Part shown: positions 1 through 5,919 of the stretch, piece after piece | How positions within the stretch are numbered: position 1 is the stretch's first letter | Layout of the letters: each line of letters opens with the position of its first letter | Source of the DNA: an uncultured Clostridia bacterium | GTDB taxonomy: Bacteria; Bacillota; Clostridia; Oscillospirales; Acutalibacteraceae | Reading direction: 5' to 3' | Assembly: GCA_947623215.1 (NCBI GenBank) | Contig: CANQGN010000014.1 | Coordinates: 1 to 15,654 of the forward strand | Length of the DNA stretch: 15,654 nucleotides | Translations under genes and position numbers: made by a program | The notes under the pieces: generated by a model | What the model was told of the DNA's origin: nothing | Seen by the model: the letters and a program-made list of their open reading frames with translations, nothing else | The model's database searches: none

Positions 1-231
1 GCTGCCGCCCTGTATGCCGCCCTGTCGCGCTGTATGCGGCAGGCCGCCCCGGCGGGGGCGGACGAAATACAAAAAGAGGCCGCCCTGCAAGTTTGCTTTA
101 CCGCAGCGGACGGGGGGCGCGAAACCTACTATTTACAGGGCGACCGGCTGCTGGAAGAGGCAACCGGCCGGGCGGTTCGCCTGACGGCGGCGCAGCAGAA
201 AAGCCTCGCCGCCCTGCTGGGAATGCATTAG
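1..231 (+). CDS. C-terminal end of an unrecognised protein (5' end outside window)
   Basis: The reading frame is open from the first base, so 76 residues of C-terminus are visible and the start lies upstream of the window. I do not recognise the family. The visible part has an Ala-rich helix-like start, then a segment that reads like a small beta domain (CFTAADGGRETYYL, then a Gly-Asp turn and TGRAVRLT), and ends in a short helix (AAQQKSLAALL). There is no membrane segment. The stop codon TAG at 229-231 overlaps the Shine-Dalgarno AGGAGG (230-235) of the next gene, so the two are probably translationally coupled in one operon. The PepSY-like partner downstream hints at a cell-envelope role, but that is inference only. 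Confidence 0.6.
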   Translation, partial: AAALYAALSRCMRQAAPAGADEIQKEAALQVCFTAADGGRETYYLQGDRLLEEATGRAVRLTAAQQKSLAALLGMH

Positions 232-243
232 GAGGAATGTAGT

Positions 244-825
244 ATGAAAAAGCGATGGAACGCCAAACGAACGCTGCTGGCGGCGGCGCTTGCCGCCTGC
301 TTTCTGCTGCTGCCCCTTTGCCTTTCGGCGGCGGTAGAGTCTGACCCGGCCCCCACCCCGTCGGCTGGCGAAAAAGAAATCGTGCAGCTGCCGACTGCCT
401 CCGCCCCCGCTGAAGTGGGAGCAAATGAAAAGCAGGAAGACCCCGCGCCGGTGGCCCAAAACGATACCGCCGCCGACCAAACGCCCACCGCCGGGGTCGA
501 TTAGAGCGCCGCCCAGCGCGACCCCGCCTCGGCTGCCCCGCCGCAGGAGGAAGCGGCCTCGCAGATAACGGAAGACGAAGCCCTAACCCTCGCGCTGGCG
601 GAGGCCAAACGCCGAGCGGGCGAATACAGGTTAACCGTAACCGACGAAGCGCTCTTGCAGGCGAAATGCGAGCGCAAAAGCGGCGCGGAGAGCGACTACT
701 ACGCCGTCTGCTTCGTCGGCCTGCCCTTTGATGAAGCGGAAACCCCGGGGCTGTTCCGCACCAACTTTGGGGTGGATATTGACGCCGCAACCGGCGCCGT
801 GCTGGCGTTGCACGAGGGGAAATAA
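244..825 (+). pseudogene. Secreted PepSY-like protein interrupted by an in-frame TAG
   Basis: ATG 244 follows AGGAGG at 8-base spacing. Residues 1-30 form a signal peptide (MKKRW, a Leu/Ala core, then CLSAA), followed by a Pro/Ala/Glu-rich linker. The frame stops at TAG 502-504, yet the same frame runs on for 106 sense codons to TAA 823-825. That continuation holds a PepSY-like domain: TEDEALTLALAEA, then YYAVCFVG, then FGVDIDAATGAVLAL. The domain therefore lies entirely beyond the stop, and the truncated product would be only signal peptide plus linker. A CAG to TAG transition would explain this, as Gln fits the linker. TAG is the ordinary stop of three other genes here (231, 11269, 12382), which argues against recoding. 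A weak hairpin (AATGCC 832-837 with GGCATT 843-848) follows. A sequencing error remains possible. Confidence 0.7.
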
Positions 826-852
826 CGCCAAAATGCCGCTTTGGCATTATAT

Positions 853-914
853 TCCCCGCCCGGCGTGCTATACTGGCGGGGAGAAAAGAAGGGCGGCTGG
901 CTACCCGGCCGCCC
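853..914 (+). promoter_or_regulatory. Promoter and leader of the Nim-family gene, with two inverted repeats
   Basis: An extended -10 (TGC TATACT, 866-874) lies in front of the Nim-type gene. The -35 is poor (TTATAT at 847-852). The -10 is bracketed by an 8-base inverted repeat, TCCCCGCC at 853-860 and GGCGGGGA at 875-882. The leader then holds a second one, GGGCGGC at 891-897 with GCCGCCC at 908-914. The first is placed like an operator and the second like an RNA hairpin, but GC-rich DNA produces such repeats easily. Confidence 0.5.
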
Positions 915-939
915 GTTCAGTAAAAAAGGGGGGATTGCC

Positions 940-1428
940 ATGCGCCGAACAGAGCGCGCGGTAGACGATTTTGCCGCCATGCTGGCCATGGTAGAGGCCT
1001 GCGACGTGCTGCGCCTCGGCCTGGCCGACCACCCCGTGCCCTACGTTCTACCGGTCAGCTTTGCCGCCACCGTTGAAGACGGCAGGCTCTGCTTTTACCT
1101 GCACGGCGCCAAAGAGGGGCGCAAAATCCGCCTGATGCGGGCAAACGGCCGCTGCTCCTTTGAGCTCGACTGCCCCTTGCAGGTGGTACAAACGCCGGGC
1201 GGCGGGGTTACGCAATATTACCGTTCGGTAATGGGCGATGCAGAGATTGCCTTTGTAGAGGGGGAAGAAAAGCGCCGGGCGCTGGCCGCGCTTTTGCGCC
1301 GCTACTGCCCCGGCGGGGGGGAGCAGCCGGTAAGCGACGAAGCCATGGCCCACTGCGCCGTGGCCCGGCTGACGGTAACCCGCTGGTCGGCCAAGGCCAA
1401 CCCGCCCCTTGGCGCCCCTGCCCCATAA
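940..1428 (+). CDS. Nim-type pyridoxamine 5'-phosphate oxidase-like flavoprotein
   Basis: The product has 162 residues, the usual size for the Nim / Pyridox_ox_2 group of split-barrel FMN-binding proteins. The pattern is LRLGLADHPVPYVLPVSF, then LCFYLHGAKEGRKIRLM and FELDCPLQVVQ, then YRSVMGDAEIAFVEGEEKRRAL. The His-Gly-Ala-x-x-Gly-x-Lys stretch is the family hallmark near the flavin site. Some relatives (NimA-F) reduce 5-nitroimidazoles, but most genomic copies have unknown substrates, so resistance should not be assumed. ATG 940 is preferred over upstream starts because it follows a purine-rich AAAAAAGGGGGGA site at good spacing and begins where homology begins. The gene is monocistronic, with its own promoter region and a terminator just after it. 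It is probably cytosolic. Confidence 0.85.
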   Translation: MRRTERAVDDFAAMLAMVEACDVLRLGLADHPVPYVLPVSFAATVEDGRLCFYLHGAKEGRKIRLMRANGRCSFELDCPLQVVQTPGGGVTQYYRSVMGDAEIAFVEGEEKRRALAALLRRYCPGGGEQPVSDEAMAHCAVARLTVTRWSAKANPPLGAPAP

Positions 1429-1440
1429 AACAACCAAACG

Positions 1441-1472
1441 AAAAGAGACCGGAGCTTCCGGCCTCTTTTTTT
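1441..1472. terminator. Bidirectional intrinsic terminator
   Basis: The arms AAAAGAG and CTCTTTT flank an inner CCGGA-GCT-TCCGG stem with one A-C mismatch. T7 follows on the plus strand, and a T-rich run follows on the minus strand. It sits between the convergent Nim-type gene and cstA and can serve both. Confidence 0.85.
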
Positions 1473-1487
1473 ACGATAATAGGGGAA

Positions 1488-3194
1488 TTATTCCGCTTGG
1501 GGCTGCTGAGGCTTTTTGGTGAAGAAGGTATGGAGGCCTTCGATGACCAGCTCGACCGCCAGCACCACCATGGCCGCCGCAAAGAGCAACTGGAACCAGT
1601 CACCCCACGCCGCCGTGCCGCCGCTCACCATGCCGATTTTTTGAATGACGGTGGTGACCAGGCTGGTAATGGTGGCAATGAGCATAAAGGCCATGGGAAT
1701 GTAAAACATCTTGTTGTTTTTGCCGGCGTTGCCAAGCCAGGCCGCCACCGCCATTAAGGCGATGCCCGCGAGCAGCTGGTTGGCCGCGCCAAAGAGGCTC
1801 CAAATCTGGCTGAGGCTCAGCCCGCCCAGCACGCAGCCCACGCTCACCATTAAAAGCGTGCCGGTAAGCGGATAGGCCAGCACCTTGCGAATGCCGGTGG
1901 CGTCGCGGTAAGTTGCTTCGTTTTCTTTTAAGAAAAGCTCGCTGAACATAAAGCGGCTGAGGCGCGTACCGGTATCCAAACTGGTAAGGGCAAAAACCGA
2001 AACCGCCAGGGTGAGCAGCGCGTAAATGGTGCCGTAAATGGCGGAGGTTTCGGTGCCGAACATGGTGGCAATGCCGGCCGCAAAGGCGGCGGAGGGCGAA
2101 CCGAAGTCGCCGTTTAAGTAGGTTTTGTACACCATGCCCACGGCAATAAGCGCTACCACGCCCAGCGCCGACTCGATGAGCATGGAACCGTAGCCGATGG
2201 CTTTGGCGTCTTTTTCGCTCGCCAGCTGTTTAGAGGAGGTGCCGGTGGCAATGAGGCTGTGGAAGCCCGAGCAGGCGCCGCAGGCAACGGTAATAAAGAG
2301 CGCCGGGAAGAGGGTGCCGATGCTGGAATTCCAGCCCGTAAAGGCCGGCATTTCAAAGGTAGCGGAACCCGAACAGGCCGAGAAGACAATGCCGATAACG
2401 GCAACGCCCATCATGGCGTAAAGCAGAAAGCTGGAAAGATAGTCGCGCGGCTGAAGCAAAATCCACACCGGCACCAGCGAGGCGACGGTAATGTACACGC
2501 CAATGGCGATAATCCACGCTACCCGCCCCATGGCGAAGCCCACGTTTAAGCCCAGCACCAGCATCAGCACAATGAGCACAATGCCGCAAAGGGTAGCGGG
2601 CAGGGTGCCCATGCCAAAGCGGTTGGTGGCAAGGCCGTACACCACTGCCAGCACAATAAAGAGCAGCGAAATCATGGCCGTGGTTTCGGTACCGAGGGGG
2701 TTGGTGTGAAAGCCGACGGGATTGGTAGAGGCAAAGGTGCCGGCCACCACGTTTACAAACGAGGCGATGACCAATATCAGCACCAGCAGCGCAAACACAA
2801 TAAAGAGCTTTTTGGCGCGGCTGCCCATAGAGTCTTTAATAATTTCGCCCACCGACTTGCCGTTGTGCCGAATAGAGGCAAACAGCGAACCAAAGTCTTG
2901 CAGGCCGCCAAAGAAAATGCCGCCGATTACGCACCACAAAAAGACCGGCAGCCAACCGAAAACCGAGGCCTGAATAGGGCCGTTAATGGGGCCCGCGCCC
3001 GCAATAGAGGAAAAATGGTGACCCATTAGCACGGCAGGCTTGGCGGCTACGTAGTCTACGCCGTCTTCCAGCTCTACCGCAGGGGTCTTGCGGCGGGGGT
3101 CTATGCCCCACTGTTTGGCCAGCCAGGAACCGTACCACACGTAGCCGGCTACCAGCAGCACAATGGCCGCCGCAATAATGAAAACCGCAATCAT
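1488..3194 (-). CDS. cstA: CstA-family carbon-starvation transporter (peptide or pyruvate importer)
   Basis: The product has 568 residues and about 15 hydrophobic segments, so it is an inner-membrane carrier. The family signature GHHFSSIAGAGPINGP lies near residues 58-73. It is followed by a Gly-rich segment (CVIGGIFFGGLQDFGSLFASIRHNGKSVGEI) and later by ACSGFHSLIATGTSSKQL, both typical of CstA. E. coli CstA and BtsT are longer (about 700). The shorter form is common in Firmicutes and Campylobacter-type proteins. Known members import peptides or pyruvate during carbon limitation, and the substrate cannot be read from the sequence. The ATG overlaps the stop of the preceding gene (ATGA, 3191-3194), which implies translational coupling. 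A good AAGGAAGG site also precedes it. It is the last gene of a three-gene operon and ends at the shared terminator at 1441-1472. Confidence 0.95.
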   Translation of the reverse strand: MIAVFIIAAAIVLLVAGYVWYGSWLAKQWGIDPRRKTPAVELEDGVDYVAAKPAVLMGHHFSSIAGAGPINGPIQASVFGWLPVFLWCVIGGIFFGGLQDFGSLFASIRHNGKSVGEIIKDSMGSRAKKLFIVFALLVLILVIASFVNVVAGTFASTNPVGFHTNPLGTETTAMISLLFIVLAVVYGLATNRFGMGTLPATLCGIVLIVLMLVLGLNVGFAMGRVAWIIAIGVYITVASLVPVWILLQPRDYLSSFLLYAMMGVAVIGIVFSACSGSATFEMPAFTGWNSSIGTLFPALFITVACGACSGFHSLIATGTSSKQLASEKDAKAIGYGSMLIESALGVVALIAVGMVYKTYLNGDFGSPSAAFAAGIATMFGTETSAIYGTIYALLTLAVSVFALTSLDTGTRLSRFMFSELFLKENEATYRDATGIRKVLAYPLTGTLLMVSVGCVLGGLSLSQIWSLFGAANQLLAGIALMAVAAWLGNAGKNNKMFYIPMAFMLIATITSLVTTVIQKIGMVSGGTAAWGDWFQLLFAAAMVVLAVELVIEGLHTFFTKKPQQPQAE

Positions 3195-3706
3195 ACCAGT
3201 ACACCTTCCTTTTTTTCAGCATTTTGGCAAAGCAGCTTTCTAAGCGACCGGCCCTGGCGGTTACAAAACCAGTCTCCCGTAGAAAGCTCCTGTGCAACCA
3301 CACGAAAATGACTCCACCCGTAAAGGGTAAAGCGGTAACTGCGGCTGCGCCGCAGCCCCGCCGCGGCGGCCTTGGCCCCGGGCGAGAGTACCTCTGCCGC
3401 CGCCACCAGCGTAATATCGCTGCTGCGGTGTTGGGGGCCGGGCGTTATCCGCGCCTGCCCCCGCCGCCAGGCCTCCTCTGCCAGGGCGGCAAGCTCTTCT
3501 TCGCCAAGGCGGTCGGCCAGCGCAAAATAAACGTATTCATGCGTTTGGGCCTGAGACAAAACGGCGCGTTTGGTTAAAAAATATTGCTGCTGCTCGGCGT
3601 GAAACTCCCCTTCCGCCGCAAATGGGGGCGCCACCCCGTCCTCCCTCAGGGTGTAGTAGCGGGCAAAGGGGCAGGTCAGCCGGGCGAGGGTTTCGGCCCG
3701 GTTCAT
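3191..3706 (-). CDS. Unrecognised 171-residue protein coupled to cstA
   Basis: I cannot name a family for this protein. It is soluble-looking, with no signal peptide or membrane segment. It starts MNRAETLARLTCPFARYYTL. The middle part (EGEFHAEQQQYFLTKRAVLSQAQTHEYVYFALAD) mixes alpha and beta character, followed by a helical stretch (GEEELAALAEEAWRRGQARI). The C-terminal half, with SSDITLVAAAEVLSPGA, YRFTLYGWSHFRVVAQEL and a Cys-Asn-Arg-Gln-Gly motif, looks like an alpha/beta fold with conserved aromatics. It overlaps the upstream gene by 4 bases (3703-3706) and cstA by 4 bases (3191-3194). Such double ATGA overlap usually marks products made in fixed proportion. A regulatory or accessory role for CstA is plausible but inferred from position only. 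Confidence 0.85.
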   Translation of the reverse strand: MNRAETLARLTCPFARYYTLREDGVAPPFAAEGEFHAEQQQYFLTKRAVLSQAQTHEYVYFALADRLGEEELAALAEEAWRRGQARITPGPQHRSSDITLVAAAEVLSPGAKAAAAGLRRSRSYRFTLYGWSHFRVVAQELSTGDWFCNRQGRSLRKLLCQNAEKKEGVLV

Positions 3707-4062
3707 GCCGGTTTACCGGCCGCGGCGGCAGGCGCAAGCTGCCGCAGCCGCTCCATGGCCGCCTCGGCGGCGCGGCGGCTGGGTAAGGCCACCACTGCCA
3801 GCTCTCGCCCGGCGGCGCAGAGCACCAAATGCTCTACCGGCAGGGTGCCCTTGCCGCAGCAAAGCCGCACCGGTACCAGCATCACCCGCCGAAAGTAGCG
3901 TTCCAGCCGCCCGTAGGGCAGCGCCGCCACCCGGCCGCCGCTTTTGTAAAAGAGCGTATCTTCCCCCAGTCGCAGCCCGCCAAGGTGCTCGGCCGCCCGG
4001 TAGGCGCGCCGCCGCTCGGCCGGTGGGGGCAATGGGCAGGGTTCAGGGCAAAAAAACCGCAT
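3703..4062 (-). CDS. Small PH-like domain protein, first gene of the cstA operon
   Basis: The product has 119 residues and is predicted cytosolic, with no membrane segment. Residues about 40-110 alternate beta strands and end in a helix: LGEDTLFYKSGGRVAALPYGRLERYFRRVMLV, then CCGKGTLPVEHLVLCAAGRELAVVALPSRRAAEAAMERLRQL. This resembles bacterial PH-like domains, where strands carry small-molecule or membrane contacts and a C-terminal helix closes the barrel. The assignment rests on pattern, not on a search. The start at 4062 is chosen because AAAGGAG lies 8 bases upstream. A longer frame reaching 4281 would run through the promoter and the divergent riboswitch DNA. The N-terminal FFCPEPCPLPPP is Cys/Pro-rich. 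The gene opens the operon with the 171-residue protein and cstA. Confidence 0.75.
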   Translation of the reverse strand: MRFFCPEPCPLPPPAERRRAYRAAEHLGGLRLGEDTLFYKSGGRVAALPYGRLERYFRRVMLVPVRLCCGKGTLPVEHLVLCAAGRELAVVALPSRRAAEAAMERLRQLAPAAAAGKPA

Positions 4063-4093
4063 GGTTCCCGCTCCTTTGCGTCGTCTTTTTTTT

Positions 4094-4122
4094 ATTTTAT
4101 CATATACTCCCGCCAATTGCAA
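4094..4122 (-). promoter_or_regulatory. Sigma-A promoter of the cstA operon
   Basis: On the minus strand, TTGCAA (4117-4122), a 17-base spacer and TAAAAT (4094-4099) with an upstream TGA form an extended -10. The site lies about 30 bases upstream of the first start codon. Confidence 0.7.
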
Positions 4123-4174
4123 CCACCCGCCGCAATTTTTTTTGCAGTTTTTTAAACTCTCCCGCCATAACCAC

Positions 4175-4203
4175 TTGCAGTTTTGCGAAAAAACGGGTAT
4201 AAT
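4175..4203 (+). promoter_or_regulatory. Sigma-A promoter of the glycine riboswitch and symporter
   Basis: TTGCAG (4175-4180), a 17-base spacer and a consensus TATAAT (4198-4203) precede the riboswitch by about 25 bases. The promoter is divergent from that of the cstA operon. Confidence 0.85.
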
Positions 4204-4227
4204 AAGCGCGGCGAACACTTTTTTCGC

Positions 4228-4330
4228 TTTCTGGAGACGTCTGCCCATAAAAGACCGGCAGAGGCCGAAGGTGTACGGCATATCTTTTTACTATTATGAT
4301 ATGCCAATCTCTCAGGCAAAAGGACAGAAC
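4228..4330 (+). promoter_or_regulatory. Glycine riboswitch, single aptamer
   Basis: The conserved core is present: CTGGAGA at 4231-4237, GGCCGAAGG near 4263-4271, and CTCTCAGGCAAAAGGACAGA at 4309-4328. P1 forms from TTCTG (4229-4233) with CAGAA (4325-4329). A CTGCC/GGCAG stem sits in the 5' half, and a long GGCATATC/GATATGCC stem sits in the 3' half. Only one aptamer core is seen where many glycine riboswitches have two. A GCCGGGG/CCCCGGC hairpin follows at about 4333-4362 and could act as the partial ('ghost') partner described for singlets. The downstream gene is an AGCS symporter, a classic target. Confidence 0.92.
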
Positions 4331-4382
4331 CGCCGGGGCGGGGTTTAAGGCCAACCCCCGGCTATGAATTCTTTTGATTGAG

Positions 4383-4410
4383 AGAGTCGGTTTCGACTCT
4401 TTTCTTTTTT
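4383..4410 (+). terminator. Riboswitch-controlled intrinsic terminator
   Basis: The stem AGAGTCG (4383-4389), loop GTTT and CGACTCT (4394-4400) are followed by a T-rich run to 4410. It lies between the aptamer and the symporter start. The upstream TGAGAGA (4379-4385) overlaps the 5' arm and is complementary to TCTCTCA (4308-4314) inside the aptamer, giving a ready-made antiterminator. Confidence 0.8.
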
Positions 4411-4436
4411 ATTTGCAAAAATGGGAGGAATGCAAC

Positions 4437-5873
4437 ATGAACGTCGCCCTGTCGGCGTCTGTTAACGACCTCATTACCCGGGTAGACGACTGGGTGTGGG
4501 GCTGGGTGCTCATTATCCTGATTTTGGCGGCCGGGGTTTGGCTGTCGCTGCGCGCCGGGCTGGTGCAGGTATTCCACTTGGGCAAGGCCCTGAAATTTAT
4601 GGTGCAAAACGAAGACGGCGGGCAGGGCGAGGTTTCCTCTTTTGGGGCGTTGTGCACCGCCCTTTCGGCCACCATTGGCACCGGCAACATTGTGGGGGTG
4701 GCCACCGCCGTATGCGCAGGAGGCCCCGGCGCCCTGTTTTGGATGCTGCTGGCCGCCTTTTTTGGCATGGCCACCAAATACGCCGAGGGGCTGCTGGCGG
4801 TGAAATACCGGGTAGAAAAGCCCGGCGGTCATTTTTTGGGCGGCCCCTTTTACTATATAGAAAAGGGCATGGGCCCCCGGTGGAAGTGGCTGGCCAAATT
4901 GTTCGCCCTGTTTGGCGTGCTGGCGGGCATTGGCACCATTACCCAAATTAACGGCATTACCTCGGCGGCCGAAACCCTGTTGGACGCCAACCGGCAGCAC
5001 GTCGCCTTTACGCTGGGGGGCCGCAGCTACTCCTGGGCGGTGGTGGTAACCGGGCTTGCCGTTACCCTGTTCGCCGCGCTGGTCATCATTGGCGGTATTC
5101 GCCGCATTGCCGGGGTTTCTGAAGTAGTGGTGCCCTTTATGGCGATTTTTTACGTGCTCTTCGCCCTTCTTATTTTGCTCACCCATATTACCCAAATCCC
5201 CGCCGCGCTGGTGCTCATTGTAAAAAGCGCCTTCGCCCCCCGGGCGGCGCTGGGGGCGGCGGCCGGCGTTACTTTGAAGCTTGCCATGCAAAAGGGAATT
5301 GGCCGGGGCATTTTCTCAAACGAAGCGGGTTTAGGCTCCGCCCCCATTGCGGCGGCGGCCGCCAAAACGCGCGACCCCGTGCGGCAGGGGCTGGTTACCA
5401 TGACCGGCACCTTTATTGACACCATTGTGATTTGCACCATGACCGGCCTTTCCATTGTGCTGACCGGCGCGTACAAAGTGCCGGGGCTGGAGGGGGTGCA
5501 GGTAACCGCCTACGCCTGGCGGCAGGGGCTGCCGTGGAACCCCGCCTTTTCGTCGCTGGTGCTCACCCTTTGCCTCGCCTTTTTTGCCTTTACCACCATT
5601 TTGGGGTGGGACTACTACGCCGAGCGGTGTTTGGAATATTTGGCCGGTCGCCACCAGTGGCTGGTGAAGGTCTTTCGCTGGGTGTATATTGCCGCCGTGC
5701 TGGTGGGGCCCTACCTTACCGTTTCGGCGGTGTGGAACTTGGCGGATATTTTTAACGGCCTCATGGCCTTCCCGAACCTGGTGGCGCTGCTGGCCCTGAG
5801 CGGCGTGGTGGCGCGGGAGACCAGGGCCTTTCGCGAGAAAAACCGTACAATTCCCATGAAAAACAAGAACTGA
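4437..5873 (+). CDS. AGCS-family sodium/alanine-glycine symporter
   Basis: This 478-residue inner-membrane carrier of about 11 helices couples Na+ entry to uptake of alanine, glycine or related small amino acids. Family motifs are clear: WLSLRAGLVQVFHL, ALSATIGTGNIVGVATAV, GGPGALFWMLLAAFFGMATKYAEG, then NEAGLGSAPIAAAAAKTRDPVRQGL with TGTFIDTIVICTMTG. ATG 4437 follows GGGAGGA at 8 bases. Upstream codons in the same frame run through the terminator and are not used. A glycine riboswitch and its terminator precede the gene, so glycine is probably among its substrates. The UvrA-like gene starts 46 bases downstream with no promoter or terminator evident between them, so both may share the riboswitch-controlled transcript. 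Confidence 0.95.
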   Translation: MNVALSASVNDLITRVDDWVWGWVLIILILAAGVWLSLRAGLVQVFHLGKALKFMVQNEDGGQGEVSSFGALCTALSATIGTGNIVGVATAVCAGGPGALFWMLLAAFFGMATKYAEGLLAVKYRVEKPGGHFLGGPFYYIEKGMGPRWKWLAKLFALFGVLAGIGTITQINGITSAAETLLDANRQHVAFTLGGRSYSWAVVVTGLAVTLFAALVIIGGIRRIAGVSEVVVPFMAIFYVLFALLILLTHITQIPAALVLIVKSAFAPRAALGAAAGVTLKLAMQKGIGRGIFSNEAGLGSAPIAAAAAKTRDPVRQGLVTMTGTFIDTIVICTMTGLSIVLTGAYKVPGLEGVQVTAYAWRQGLPWNPAFSSLVLTLCLAFFAFTTILGWDYYAERCLEYLAGRHQWLVKVFRWVYIAAVLVGPYLTVSAVWNLADIFNGLMAFPNLVALLALSGVVARETRAFREKNRTIPMKNKN

Positions 5874-5919
5874 TTCGCCTTTTGGCAAATACCAATCAAC
5901 CGAAGGGAGGCGCACGCCC

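Noticed and set aside
502..504. TAG read as an amino acid (alternative code or pyrrolysine)
   Set aside because: TAG ends other genes normally, including thyA and the foldase. No PYLIS-like structure or pyrrolysine genes are seen in the window.
98..847. A 249-codon minus-strand open frame over the PepSY-like gene
   Set aside because: It is an Arg/Pro/Ala-rich low-complexity product caused by GC-rich DNA antisense to better-supported plus-strand genes, with no ribosome site.
4228..4410. Tandem (two-aptamer) glycine riboswitch
   Set aside because: Only one copy of the CCGAAGG and CTCTCAGG-AGGACAGA cores is present. The following GC hairpin lacks the binding core.
4362..5291. A 309-codon minus-strand frame antisense to the symporter
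   Set aside because: It mirrors a clear AGCS transporter. Its own translation is Gly/Gln/His-rich noise.
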